A DNA stretch of 64,000 nt, from NCBI GenBank assembly GCA_029215795.1, contig JARDYH010000003.1, positions 263,533,562 to 263,597,561 of the forward strand. Direction: 5' to 3'. Below the pieces are notes generated by a model. It did no database searches and had not been told where the DNA came from. It was given only the letters and a program-made list of their open reading frames with translations. The stretch comes from Anniella stebbinsi (lineage: Eukaryota; Chordata; Lepidosauria; Squamata; Anniellidae). A program made the position numbers and the translations under genes. Below are positions 31,777 to 64,000 of the stretch, in pieces (within the stretch, counting starts at the first letter, position 1; every line of letters starts with the position of its first letter).

Positions 31777-32131
31777 GGTCCCCTCTACAAGGATTCGCTT
31801 TTGCGCCCGGTTAGGCGATTATGCGCATAATCGCTGAAGCGCATTTACACCTAATCCCTCTGCACGACAGGCATCGAGAGGCGGCAAAGCGCATTAATGG
31901 ATTACCAAAATGCGCTTTACAAGTAGTTAATGCGCATAAGCGCTTGTTCACATAGTCAAAATGCGCTTTAATGGCCGGAGCAAAATAAAACTCGCGATTT
32001 AACGCGCATTCGACAATGCGCATAATCGGAGAGATAACGCGCCTCTATGCCCGATTTGCGCTCTGTTCTTGTAGAGGTAAAAAATTTTAAGCGCCTTGAA
32101 AGAGCTTTAAACCTCTCTTGTAGAGGCAGCC
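31777..32131 (-). mobile_element. Harbinger-like MITE, copy 3 (355 bp, reversed)
   Basis: It runs from GGTCCCCTCTACAAGG to CTTGTAGAGGCAGCC, the inverse of copy 2. The core blocks (gcgattatgcgcataatcgc, ttgttcacatagtcaaaatg, gataacgcgcctctatgccc) are conserved. It is flanked by TAA on the left and ATA on the right, a diverged 3-bp target duplication. Confidence 0.8.
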
Positions 32132-32204
32132 ATAGTCTCTTCCATTGAAATCAGTGGGATCTAATCATACCCACTATATATTTATAATAATGCTTCTATT
32201 TGCA

Positions 32205-32335
32205 TAGTGGAGTCCCTCCGGATGTGTTGAACTACAATTCCCATTGGCCCCAGCCAGCCTGGGCAATTATCAGGGATGGTGGAAGTTGTAGTCCAAAACA
32301 TCTACTGGACACCAGGCTGGGGAACGCTTGCACAG
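32205..32335. mobile_element. Palindromic hAT-like MITE
   Basis: 'tgttgaactacaattcccat' facing 'tggaagttgtagtccaaaac' and 'ggctggggaacgct' at the right end follow the foldback family of 5628. Confidence 0.6.
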
Positions 32336-32344
32336 TGCAGCTTG

Positions 32345-32515
32345 TGTTTAAACTACTTTGCGTGAATTATCTCAATAATCCCTACAATAGACTTGTGCAG
32401 TAGACCAATACTGTTATCCACATAGGGAATGGGGGGGGGGGCAGAGAACTGAGATTGAGAGAAGGGGCTGAGAGAAAATGGCTGGCCTAAAGCCCCCTAG
32501 TGACCTTTTGACTCA
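32345..32515 (-). mobile_element. MIR-like ancient SINE, decayed
   Basis: In + orientation it reads 'gaattatctcaataatccct', 'ccaatactgttatccacata', then 'gggctgagagaaaatggctg', the reversed body of a MIR-type SINE. A G run interrupts it at 32430-32440. Confidence 0.45.
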
Positions 32516-33274
32516 GACATTATTTTCACATCAACATTTGGTCTGGAATGGGTGCTTCCAGGGAGGGGTTCTTTGCCCCATTTCTAAGGCTGAGAGAACC
32601 TAAGTAGACTTCAGACTTGGGCAAGGGTGTGTGTTTCTTTGCACTAGGGTAGAACATTGATGTGAGGAAGCTTGTCCCTACTGGGAATGTAAACAGATTT
32701 TTTTCAAATCTATTTGTAACAACATTGTTTGTAAATATATATATAAAATTCAAATAAATAAATAGTTTATGCATGATTCACAGTTTGGCTTTTCTTCACA
32801 TGTCTGTTACTTGAAGCTGGAATATGTATTTATATTTAGTTCAAGGTATACATCTCACTCTGCTAATGATGTATTTGCACATGTGAAAGTATTTGTTGGT
32901 GGCTCCACAACACATTTGGTGTATAGATAAAATTTATATGATTGATACTTCATGCATCTTAACATGGTTTTTGGGACTTCCCTCCTGGAATTCAACTCTT
33001 TCCATAGAGTTCCTTTGTCATGTTATATTGGCTTACCTGTATGCTGGCCAATTTTGCTTTGCTGCTGTGAGGAACTGCTATATTTTCGAATAGATCAACA
33101 GGACTCTGGATTCCTGCTGAGAACCCACTGAAAAGACCAGTAACATTGGTTTTGGATCTAATTCACGTTACCTGTTGAATTGCTTTTCACAATAGCTAAC
33201 TATCCACATGTTCAGAAAACCAAGATTCTACTCAAGCAGGTAAAGTGTAGCAAGCTAAGTTAGATTGACTCTGT
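32516..33274. other. Intergenic, AT-rich
   Basis: No gene or repeat recognised. Confidence 0.35.
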
Positions 33275-33482
33275 TCAGATGACATATTAAGCCATGTGGT
33301 TAAGCATTTTAAGCTAAACATTATGGCTTAGCATGTTGTGTGAACCATGACTTAGTGAGTCATGTGAACCATTCCTAACCACGGTGGCTACATAACCACA
33401 GTTTAAACACACTCACTAGCCATTTGCTGCAAAAGGGTTAGTGGCTTAACCAAGGCTTAGCGTGTTGTCTGATTAGGTCCAT
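33275..33482. mobile_element. Palindromic MITE family C
   Basis: The left end 'ctgttcagatgacatattaa' through 'gccatgtggttaagc' is mirrored by the right end 'ggcttaaccaaggcttagcg' through 'tgttgtctgattaggtcc'. The inside is built of repeated aagccat / atggctt and taaccac words. It is about 205 bp long. Confidence 0.55.
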
Positions 33483-33699
33483 TGACTTTATCACTTTTTT
33501 TTTGAAATTCTGTGATTTATTGCTTTTTTTCCTGCTATGTCAAAAAACCTTTCCCAAATACACTTTCTTTATATACCTTGGCAGTTGGCTTCATTGGTTT
33601 CAAAGGGAGTTTCTTGTAAAATACTTCCTCATATGTTAGCCTGCATCAGTCTTCAGCTACCCCATATGTTCTAAGGATAACAAGAATGTGTTACATTCT

Positions 33700-34225
33700 C
33701 AGGGGCAGTCCTAGACTACCTGCCAATAACTGGCATCCTAGGTGAACCATGCAATCAGCACCCCAAACCCTAAGGGCAGATCTAGGCTGAGGTTTTTGGT
33801 AAACTGGAAAACATTTTGCCCTTATTTTCCATTTAATGTTTTTAAAGTGTATTTATTTACCAGAGGCATAATTATCCATCCATCTGTCTGTCCAACTGAC
33901 ATTTCTGAGATTAGATAAAATAGAGACATGCAATTTTGAGAATTATTTTTTAGAAATGACAGCTAGATGATATTTCACTCTGATTTCAAATAAAAATGCA
34001 TTAAAATGTTAATTATAATTTTTATTATTAAAATTCAAAAATCATCCATTACACTTGAACTGCCATTACCACCACATGCAGTATAAAACGAATGAAGAAA
34101 ACTCTTTAAAACCTAAGTTGTGTGTGTTATTTTAATTTGTATTTTTTCCCCTTGAATTTGATGCCCCACTTAACTTGGCACCCTAGGCAACCACCTAGTT
34201 TGCCTACATGGACGGGCCAACCCTG
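33700..34225. mobile_element. hAT-like non-autonomous element, 526 bp
   Basis: The termini CAGGGGCAGTCC and GGGCCAACCCTG form an imperfect inverted repeat starting CAGGG, as in many hAT elements. Flanking octamers tacattct (33692-33699) and tatgttct (34226-34233) agree at 6 of 8. The AT-rich interior has no coding capacity. Confidence 0.55.
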
Positions 34226-35388
34226 TATGTTCTGCGTCCCCTAGACTTTAGGAAAGTAATCTAAAACTTCTTTCATTTTAAATATTTTTAGAGCTACACA
34301 GTAAAGAAGGATCCTTGTCAATAGGCTTTGGAACACCGTACTCCATAGCTGGACAGCTTGAGGCAGATTTTTTCAGGCTAAATTCAGAATGTGGTGCCAG
34401 GCTATTGTAATTCTTTTTGGGGGGGATCCTTACAAAAGGGAGATCTGCCAGTAGAGAAAGAACCCTTGCCTCCCTCTCTATCACAGGTGCTCTTGGTTCT
34501 CATCCTCTCAGAATATGACAAAAAAACCTGCATATAGCAGAATATGCTTTTTACAAACTTTGATATGACACCTGTAAATGAAGGTGCTGTGATATGCCCT
34601 GGTGCTGGCTCTGGGCAAATCAGTGAGCTATTGACTCTCTCCATCTTGCCCAACATACAATGGCAAGAAAGAGATATGAATTTTTCCAGTGGAAACCTTA
34701 ATGGATGGAAAGATGGCTGGGTTTAAAAAAAAGGAAATGGCTAAGTAAGCAAAACGAAAATAAGAACAGAATGCTGATCATGCTGGTTAGAGTACAGAAG
34801 AGTATGATGAGTCAATTGTTTTGTCCTGAATTTTCATACACCAATAGCATTTATACCAACCACCTTTTCATCTCTTTTTAAAGACTGTAACAATTAATTT
34901 GCATGTTTTGATTCTTGACTCTATCTTGGAATGGTTTCATTCTACTGAAATACTTAATGCTTCATTATTAGGTGTGTGTGTTTTAATACTCTGTTGCTAG
35001 TAATGATTGTTTTGGCTTTTGTTCAATTATCTTTCAATCTAATTTTCATTGTGTTCTTTATTTTTTTAACGTTTATATCTTAGTCATGGAACGTATTTAA
35101 ACTGCCAGGAGACCCTACTGCATTAGAACAACTGCAACTCTGAATACCTTATATTTAACTATCTTACCTCCATTCAACTTTTGTTGCTTCTAACCATTGT
35201 AACCATTTATATTGTTATACTATTATGTTGATTTAAAGTAAAACCGATTTATATTTATAGTTTTCTCTTATCTCATACAGCCCTTGGTTTTACCCAATCT
35301 CTTTGTAAACCACACTATATAGTCTACAATATGAATTAAAACACACACCACAACATACATCTTTCACATCTTTTAAAATATTGTAGTA
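34226..35388. other. Intergenic, AT-rich
   Basis: No gene or recognised repeat. Confidence 0.35.
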
Positions 35389-35389
35389 A

Positions 35390-35433
<44 letters not shown>

Positions 35434-35452
35434 ATCTATCTATCTATTTATC
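35389..35452 (+). repeat. Tetranucleotide microsatellite (ATCT)n
   Basis: About twelve consecutive ATCT units, then imperfect units. It is likely length-variable. Confidence 0.9.
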
Positions 35453-35537
35453 TGGTAAAGCACTTACTGTAAGTCACAGATCTGTGCACATCTTTCTTCA
35501 AGGGTCAAAGATCTCACTGGATTAGCTTTATTGCTCC

Positions 35538-36266
35538 TGTTAGAAATGCCCATTCTGTTTTAGAAAAGGACAACACAATCTGGACAGTTGAAGACAAGTT
35601 TCTTTATTGCAAAAACAGCCTTTTGCAAAAGGGGTGTGGCTATGCAAGCTTGGCACACACCGAAAATCATAAATCACACAGCATTTATTCTCTGTTCCCG
35701 GCCGGAAAAGGTTCCTCCTATAACAAGTTACAGCTTATCCGATATGCCTGATTATAATACTAAAATCCCCGCCTTTGTTCATCCTCCCCTCTCCTCCACA
35801 CTTTTACACCCACACATATCATCTGTTTCCTCTATAATTGCAAGCAATCTTAGCAGAGCTTGACCTACTGTCATGGTCGAGTTATTTCTACCTGTGTTCC
35901 CTACTATCACGCATCCGCTTCCAACCACAGACACCTGTGTTTCCTACTTGCATTAGCTAAGTTCCATCTCATGACAAAACAGCCCCCATGATGTCTCGTG
36001 CCTTTCTTCACGCTTCAAAGGTCACAGACACCTGACAATTCTGCTCCATTGTATGTTCCTATCTTTAGCTCATGCTCTTCTGCCCCTTTTCTGACTACTG
36101 TGCATTTGGCATCTTATGTGCCTCCTAAATTAAAATTGCTTTAGCTTATTCATTATTGGATTAAATATATGTGCCTAGGCTTTATATGTGCCTACTGGAT
36201 TATATATATAATTGCTTAGCGCTGTATGTTCCCTAATGGAAAAGCAACATTTCCCACACTCCTCAC
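35538..36266 (-). mobile_element. Probable solo LTR of an endogenous retrovirus-like element
   Basis: On the minus strand the segment has an AATAAAGAAAC polyadenylation region near 35606-35596 and about 60 bases later ends '..gggcatttctaaca'. The U3-like part includes 'acaggtgtctgtggttggaa' and several TATA-like strings near 36150-36200. The left boundary starts TGTTAGAAATG in + orientation, giving a CA end. The other terminus (36249 or 36266) is uncertain and no target duplication is proven. No internal viral genes are present. Confidence 0.5.
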
Positions 36267-37192
36267 ACCCATTTTGAAGCACAGGAAGGAGGATGGATCA
36301 TAAAATTTTAAAATTGCCAGGAGAATGAACCGAGAGAAGCAAGTCTGAGAATAGAGAGCGAGATGAATGCAAAGCCAAAGCAAAATATAATATTTCAAAA
36401 GAGCCCATTGTACTATAAGTTACTAAAGCCTTACATTAGCAAGGACTAAAATAATTGAGTTGTGATGCTTCCTTCAATTTTTGTAGCTGCAGATATGAAC
36501 TGGACATTAAGCATATCTAGAGAAAACCACACTTCTTTGGTAGCTATCTAAGTTGTTAGGTAGGTAGATTCTAGCTTGAATTCCTGTGTATATAACTAGA
36601 ACACAAATGGCCATATCTGGGGGAAAATGTTAGCATACGCTGGGAAATTCTTCTTTATAGCCTTGTTCTCCAATGCATCAATATCCCTATTATAATTTTT
36701 CAAGGCTAGGATTGTCTGAACTCTAATTTAAAAACAAAAAACGAAAACTATTTATTTTAAGAAATAAAACTATTTTTATTTTGCTCCCAGAGTCCCTTAC
36801 ATAAAATCAGTAACAAACAAGACAGTCTCTGCCCTCGGGTTTATAATCTGAAAGACATAATACAAAAGGAAAAAGAAGAGACAAACAAGTAAATTCAGGC
36901 ACTGGTTCTTAAAGTTGAAAAGTTCTTTTAAGGGCACATTTGACTGGAAACAGCTCAGGATGAACTCTGCTGCAACCGGGTGGAATGGCAGCTGAAAGAT
37001 TTAGTATTCAGGTGCCTTAAAGAAAGTATATTCATTAAGTGCCATAAAACAGTGAAATGTGCAAAGAAAGGGTAACAGTTATTTACAAGTGAGGTCTGCA
37101 ACAAAATGTTGCAGTGTGAAATGGAAAAATAGGGGGAGAAGCAAGTTCTCAGAATGCTGAAATATTTTATTAATTCTCCCCTTGGTTTTTTG
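36267..37192. other. Intergenic with a short LINE 3' UTR-like fragment
   Basis: 36755-36915 has 'agacagtctctgccctcggg' and 'ataatctgaaagacataata', similar to sequences at 58820, 60965 and 62885. This is probably a LINE 3' end. The rest is unassigned. Confidence 0.4.
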
Positions 37193-38215
37193 CTCAGCCC
37201 TGTGGATTCTACAGTTTGGGGTTCCACAGGGGTTGGATTTATCCCCCATTCTATGAAACAAAATGGTTGAGTACAGTCATCCAGAGCTTTGGAGTGGATT
37301 GTCATCAGTATGCTGATGACAAGCTCCTATATTCTTTTTATCTTCACCAGATGAGGCTGTGGATGTGCTGTTGGTGTCTGTCTATGTCAGTGGACTGGAT
37401 AAGGGCTAATAAATTGAAGCTCTATCCAGACAAGACCAAGAATCTTTTAGTTCATAGTTGTCCTGACCGTATAGAGGGTGCTCAACCTGTTCGGGATGGG
37501 GTTGCACTCCATCTGAAGGAACAGGTTCATAGCTTGGAGGTTCTCCTGGACTTATAATTTTCACTAGGGGCTTGAGTGGCCTCAGTAGCATGGAGTGTCT
37601 TTGATCCGGAGGGAGAGGTGGGTAAGAAATTATTATTATTATTACCAGCTGTCACAGCTTGTCTACCTAGCTCCTTAGGTAATTTAACATGAGAGCCCTT
37701 TGTACATTCAGGGTTTTATTTTTACAGATCAGGTAATACAGATACAGATTCTAAAGACTTGTGAAATAACTTGCAGCACTTAATAACTTGTTGCTCTTCC
37801 CCTGAAGGAACAGGTTCATAGCTTGGGGGTTCTAGAGCCATCTTTGCCATTATGATCGACATTTGAAGCCTTCCTCTGAGTGTCCGCTCCCCAGAGGCTC
37901 TGAAGGTTCAACAAAGAGGGCCTACACTGAGGTCTGCCTGGTGCCAACACTGTAATCTTTGTGGTGCCGGGTTAATACTGTCCTCTACTTGACATTTGAC
38001 GGAATATAATGGGGCATTTATGTCAGCGACTTTTTTTATCATGTCCAGTATATTATTGTAACTGTTTGTTTAAAATTTTGAATGTTAAAGATTTTATATT
38101 TTTGTTATCTTACATCTGTATTTTGTAATTTTTGTGAACCACCCAGAGAGCTTTGGCTATTGAGAGGCATAGACATGAAGTAATAATAATAATAATAATA
38201 ATAATAATCTGGAGG
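37193..38215 (+). mobile_element. Two L2-clade LINE fragments in tandem
   Basis: 37193-37645 has reverse-transcriptase remnants (HQYADDKLLYSF, a YADD block, then RANKLKLYPDKTKNLLVHS) and ends with the subfamily A signature and ATT repeat. 37801-38215 starts again with the duplicated 'gaaggaacaggttcatagct' and ends with 'gaaccacccagagagctttg' and an AAT tail (subfamily B). Both are heavily deleted and dead. Confidence 0.7.
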
Positions 38216-39129
38216 CAATTTTGTACCTGATAATTTCCCCTTCCACGTTGAAAGTGAAAACTTGTTAAAAATAAATGAGCTCCCTCACCACAGCAACCGT
38301 GGTTAACAGCAGCTAGAAATAAACTCCAGACGGTGATGTGTGTAGTTGTGTGAATACTCCCAAGCCCCGCATCATTATTCCTCAGTTCATCCGAAATTAA
38401 TCGATAAACATAGTTAACTTGGATATGTCCTTTGTGACCATTAACGCACTCAGGATGGAGGTGTATGGAAAAGCCCACTAGAGAACCGGGGGAAACTAAT
38501 GGAAATGAGAATCAGTTCTGCTTGATATGAATGATGACACTTCTGAGAACACAAAAACGTACTGTGGTATTTTAAAGACGTAACGTATTTATTTTTCTTG
38601 TTAAAGCTCTTGACATTTACTCTTACAGGCTTCTCATATCTGCCTCTGCAGTATGAAAAAAAAAAAGAATCTTGTATTTTTGTGTCTTACGCTTTCCTAA
38701 AATCGAACTTGTTCCATCAGATACCCGAAGCGTTACCCACACAAAGGTATATTTGTGCATGCGAAGTGCTATTTGCCAGCTGAGAATAACACTTCAGGCA
38801 AAGTGGGGTTTATTTAGGCCGTTGATGCTTATGCTCAACCGTCACCATCATCAGGCATTCCAGCAGGCTATCGGTCCACCTTTCTGTTTTCCCTGCCTAT
38901 TTTTTCCTTATGGGTCTTTTTAGATTGTAAGCCTGGAAGTAAGGCTCTCTTGGTTTACCGGTATAAGTAAGCCTCTTCGGGAGCCTTTTTGGCTGAGGAG
39001 CGCGATAATAATTATCTTTTGTTTTTTTTTAAGCGAGTCTTTAAGGTACCACCAGGTGCTTGTGCGTGCGTTGCTGTAACCTCCCTAGATTTGAGCATTA
39101 CTGAGGATGAGGAGAGGCTGCCAACCTAG
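38216..39129. other. Upstream flank of CFAP36
   Basis: 38550-38640 and 39010-39060 hold weak similarity to the retroelement relic at 1540. An A run lies at 38657-38666. No exon recognised. Confidence 0.4.
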
Positions 39130-39573
39130 CTTTCCCCTCATTCGCCCTTGCCGGGGCGAAGGGCGGGGAAGGCAACGATTATAGGAGCCAAGCAGCAGCA
39201 ACAGCCGTTAAGAGCGGCAGCAGCCCGTGTGCCGACCGTTATGCGCCTCCGTGAGCCAATAGGCTTTCTCTCTCTCAGAGGCATCGCCGCGCGCCTCGCG
39301 CGCCTCACAGCGGCGGTTGACGACGTCGCCTTCGATTTCTAACGCTCAACCGAGCTCAGCGCTCCAATTCAGAGGGAAAGGGAAGGAGAGACGGGGGGTG
39401 GGGCACCACACACACAAGCACCGGCGCGTGACTGGATCGAACACTCGGGTGGGAGGGGCGCCCTGCCCGATGCGAGCGCGCGCCCGATGCGTGCACGCCC
39501 CCTCCCGCGCGCGCTCTCTCGCCTTTCTACCGCTCTCTCCCCCCCTACCCCGGCTTTCCCTTCTGTGACGACG

Positions 39574-39587
39574 GTTGTCATAGCGAC
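39574..39587 (+). promoter_or_regulatory. X-box (RFX-factor binding site)
   Basis: GTTGTCATAGCGAC matches the imperfect palindrome GTTGCCATGGCAAC at 11 of 14 positions, keeping both half-sites. It lies in the CFAP36 promoter. Confidence 0.6.
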
Positions 39588-39774
39588 GGGAGCAGGAACC
39601 CCCCCCCCGCCCAACCGTCTCCGCGGGTTTTTCCCCCCCACCCCCGCCTCCTTCACCTCGCGCTCACGCGCATGCTCGCTCTGCTTCTCTCTCGCTTCCC
39701 CCTCCCGCCTCTCCCCCAAGAACTCTTTCCCTGTGGGCGGAAGCTGAGCGCGCGAGCGCGGTGTGTGTTTGTGA

Positions 39775-60807
<21,033 letters not shown>

Positions 60808-60959
60808 GTAAGCTAAATGCTTATTCTGTTTAAAAGATACTATTATTTTGTAACTGGTATATAATTTTGGATAACTTTTTAGTATTTTGACATAGTTGTG
60901 TGTATAGTTTTATTCGCTGAAATTTCCCAAGAGTATCTACAAGAATTACATGCTTTGCA

Positions 60960-62380
60960 TATAAAATGAGAATAAGACACAGGCCTGCCTCCAGACTTAA
61001 AATCTAAATACGACAAGACACAAGGAAAGGAGAGTGGAGGGAAAAAATAGATGTGCAAAATCAGTTAAATGTTAAAATGAAAACATAATTTTTATCAGGT
61101 TTTTAAATGAGCTAATGAAAGAATCCAGTCAGATGCCATGAGGCAATAAGTTCCAATGATAGGGAATAGCAAGGGCGAAAGGACGCAGTTGGAGAATGGA
61201 GGACATGGATATACAAACAATGAAGAGAGTGTGAAGTGAATGAAATAACAACAAAAAGAAGGGAGTAAGAGAATGAAGGTATTTGAAAGCCAGGAGAATA
61301 TGAGAAGCAAGAGAGTCAGCGTAGAAAAGAAAAAAATGAGTAACATGATCATAGCAACGAGCAGGATGAATTTCAGAGAAGAGTTAGGAACAGAAAAAAG
61401 TTGAATAAATAAGAGTCCTAGAGAGCAGTCCTATAGGCCCTAGGCAGAATCCGGGAGGGCCATAGAATCTTTTGGATTCCTGGATTTCAGGTCAGAGACA
61501 GTGCTTCAACCTCTGACTCAGGAGTTTGAGCTCCCTACCCCCTTGCAGCCATTGTGGAGAGAACCATGCTGGCTGCCTCTCTGAGGATGCAAAAAGCAAT
61601 TTTAGAGAGGACGTAAAGAGGGTGTTCCCACATGGGAGGGGAGGGGACTGGAGAGGCTGGCTTACTCCATATCCTGAGGTCTCTCCAGTCTCTTTCCTTT
61701 CCCCTCAGCGATGCCTCAGCTAGATGGGCAAAACAGCCTGCCTAGCTAAAATGCGCTGGATACTTGTAAGCCTCTGAGTTCGGAGGCTTACTAGTATTAA
61801 GAATGGATCCCAAAGGGTTGCACCTTAGTTGCTTCAAGGGAGAGAGAAAAGGGCACATTTTTTAGATATTACAAAGATGAAAGACAAGGTCTAGGAACTG
61901 AGTGGTGGAGATAAAAAAGAGGAATCACAGATAACACTTGAGGTTACAAATTTGAGAGATGGAACAGTGGATTGAGGACAGCAAAGCAGAAGCTCAGTTT
62001 TATCAGAGTTCTTAAAAATAAGAAGCCAACCTCCAGAAATAGCAGAGGAAGCCTCAGAAATCTTTGTTAAAGAAGAAGGCTGAAAGTCATCAATATAGAA
62101 AGTGATCCTGGCAACCAAAACAATGAGTCAAAATAGAGGTTATATAAAAGTAGAAATAGTTGGGCTTGGGGCAGAACCTGGGGCACACCAACACAGTGTG
62201 GAAAAGAGGCAGTGAGAGAACCATGAACAGGTCCAGAATAGCCATTAGACTCAAACTTAGAACTCCTCACTGCTGACTGAGTAATTGAGTTACTTGGGAG
62301 ATACAAGATAGACAATTTGTGAAGCGGGAATAGGAATAAACCTGCTGCTTTTAGGCTTTTTGTCTTGTTTTTATTTAGCT
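60960..62380 (-). mobile_element. LINE (L2-like), reversed, interrupted
   Basis: Minus strand: a decayed reverse transcriptase with SSKFESNGYSGPVHGSL, then a CVGVPQ block (about 62195), ITFYIDDFQPSSL (a degenerate YADD block, about 62100) and KTELLLCCPQS. A repeat of family F is inserted at 61415-61830, splitting the 3' part (60960-61410). Dead. Confidence 0.6.
61415..61830 (+). mobile_element. Repeat family F, copy 2, nested in a LINE
   Basis: 'gagagcagtcctataggccc', 'cattgtggagagaaccatgc' and a GGGA-rich section occur in the same order as 45428-45800. Inserted into the older LINE. Confidence 0.45.
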
Positions 62381-63728
62381 TTTTAGATACTTGACCCACA
62401 TCATATATGCTAAGGAAATTGGATTTACTATCAAACATAATTCCATTCAAAACTTTAAATGGTTCTTAATTGATATTGAGCCATAGATATTAAGAATCAA
62501 TATTGAGCATAGATATTAACAAAACAGCATTAGCTGCTCTGATGCTCCAAGATGGGGGTGTGCTGCAAAATGATTTTATAGTGCTCTGCATAGAAACCCC
62601 CCCCCCCCCCCCAATTCATAACTACTAAATGTGTCCAGAGAATTCTATTTGTTATCCTTCTAATAATAAGGAAAGAGTGTAGATGATGTGATCTGGTTTT
62701 GGGTATGTGATAGGATAGTGCAGACCCACTTACACAATTCAGATTTGAGTTGGATAAGAAAGTTATCTATTTCTATGCATGTTGGTTATATATCTTTTGA
62801 GAAAGAATGTCAGTTCTGGAAATCTGATTCGAACAGTCATGGGTTCCTGTGCTTTCTAAGCATTGTACAGAGATTAAAAAATTAGGCAGTGCCCTGCCTG
62901 CAGACTCAAAATCTAACAGATGTGATACACAAGAAAATAGGGAGGAAAGCAAGCATTGGAGCCACTCCTCTTTCACTGACCAATGGGAAGACAAGGTTGG
63001 TTTGCCCTTGCCATGACATTCTTCCTGGGAGGCAGTGAGTGCAGTCTCCCCATGGTCCTTGGTGCTGTGGCTGAAGGCAGAGGCCAGAGTGTTCCTCCCC
63101 TCAGCTCTGCAGTCCTGGGGCTTAGTCACCTCTAGATTATACTTTATAATTTGTGGGACTAAGAAGAAGAAAAATCGACCGAAGGCCACTTAATGCTATG
63201 TTTTCTTTTTACATGTATACTTAAGATGTCTGCATACAATGTTCAGAGGGGTAACTCTGGCGTTCTGAGTTACAGCAAAAAAACCAAACAAAAACTAGAG
63301 TCTTGTGGGACTTAAATATTTTTTTGTTCTTGCTTTATCTAAAAATGTAAAATGAAAATATGGCAACATTTATCAAACAGGTACACTTGTCAGGGAGCCA
63401 GGATTGACTGTGGCTCCCAGTTGATTGTACACCTGAGCAAACCTGGAGTTGCTGCTGCATAAAGACTAGAACCAGGATATACATATCCTGCTGCAGAAGA
63501 GATCTGTTGCTTGCATGTGACGAGTGACGCTGCCATCATTTGTAAAGATGCCATAAATATATAAATAATTTGTCCTACTCGTAATGAGTGAGTGCATTAC
63601 AAAATGAATTGACTCTGCCCCCTCAATTCTTCTCTGGTTCAGATTGAATCCAAGCCAGAGTGGCTGTGTTTTTCTCCCTATGGCTTGCCCCTCCTCTCCA
63701 AACACACAACCCCAATCCCACTTACTGA
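62381..63728. other. CFAP36 intron 8, remaining part
   Basis: A C run is at 62598-62612. 62880-63130 contains the LINE 3'-like repeat ('aggcagtgccctgcctgcag', reversed). 63270-63330 is a short fragment like the relic at 1540 ('agagtcttgtgggacttaaa'). No coding exon recognised. Confidence 0.45.
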
Positions 63729-64000
63729 GGGGTGCCTCTACAAGAGCGATTTAAAGCTCTTTCAAAGCGCATTACTGATTTTACCTCCACATGAACGGAG
63801 TGCAAATTGGGGGTTGAGGCACTTTTTCTGTCTGATTATGCGCATTATTGAATGCACATTAAATAGCGAGTTTTAATTTACCGCGGGAGTTAAAGCGCCT
63901 TATGACCATGTAAACAAGCAATTCTCCGCATTAAACACCTTTAAAACACGTTTCATACAAGCTGTAATGGGCTTCACTGCCTCCCGTGTATGGGGATTAG
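63729..64000. mobile_element. Harbinger-like MITE, cut by the window end
   Basis: It begins GGGGTGCCTCTACAAGAGCG and continues 'aaagctctttcaaagcgcat', 'gattatgcgcattattgaat' and 'caagcaattctccgcattaa', the left two thirds of the family at 22637. It is more diverged, with many CG-to-TG/CA changes. Confidence 0.75.

Noticed and set aside
35389..35452. CRISPR-like array
   Set aside because: It is a plain tetranucleotide microsatellite without spacers, in a vertebrate genome.
60808..64000. Further CFAP36 exons (C-terminal coiled coil)
   Set aside because: No segment with the expected charged coiled-coil sequence and splice sites was found; they are presumed to lie beyond the window.

Overview
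This 64 kb window is nuclear DNA from a vertebrate, most likely a squamate reptile. The case rests on the repeats: L2-clade and CR1 LINEs, tRNA-derived SINEs, many short inverted-repeat (MITE-like) DNA elements, and relics that look like Penelope-like elements. There are no bacterial-style operons. Most open frames are chance frames or decayed retrotransposon protein.

The only host gene I can support is CFAP36 (also CCDC104 or BARTL1), a ciliary protein with a BART-like domain that binds the GTPase ARL3. Its first eight coding exons lie on the + strand from 39805 to 60807. Splice phases agree throughout and give 262 residues; the 3' exons lie beyond the window. Exon 1 sits in a CpG-rich promoter (about 39130-39960) with a CCAAT box and a good RFX X-box, the usual switch of ciliary genes. 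Intron 3 starts with GC instead of GT.

Layout. 1-770: CpG-rich promoter-like sequence, perhaps of a leftward gene (CCDC88A by vertebrate gene order; inference). 770-23900: intergenic, with LINE fragments on both strands, SINEs, hAT-like and Harbinger-like short elements, a Ty3/Gypsy LTR-gag fragment and one L1 relic. 23924-27058: an unusual composite holding a roughly 370-bp GC-rich palindrome of alternating 39-bp units, two more inverted repeats, a GC-rich stretch, a G/T-rich degenerate array and a CR1 3' end. 27060-39100: more short elements, a tRNA-Glu-like fragment, a probable solo retroviral LTR and LINE ends. 39130-64000: CFAP36, with introns full of LINE, SINE and MITE copies; the window ends inside a Harbinger-like element.

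I found no protein-coding system that looks new. The least explained signals are the 23.9-26.2 kb composite, the families of short inverted-repeat elements (some with intact target-site duplications), and the GC-AG intron. Element family names come from motif recognition only; no database search was possible.
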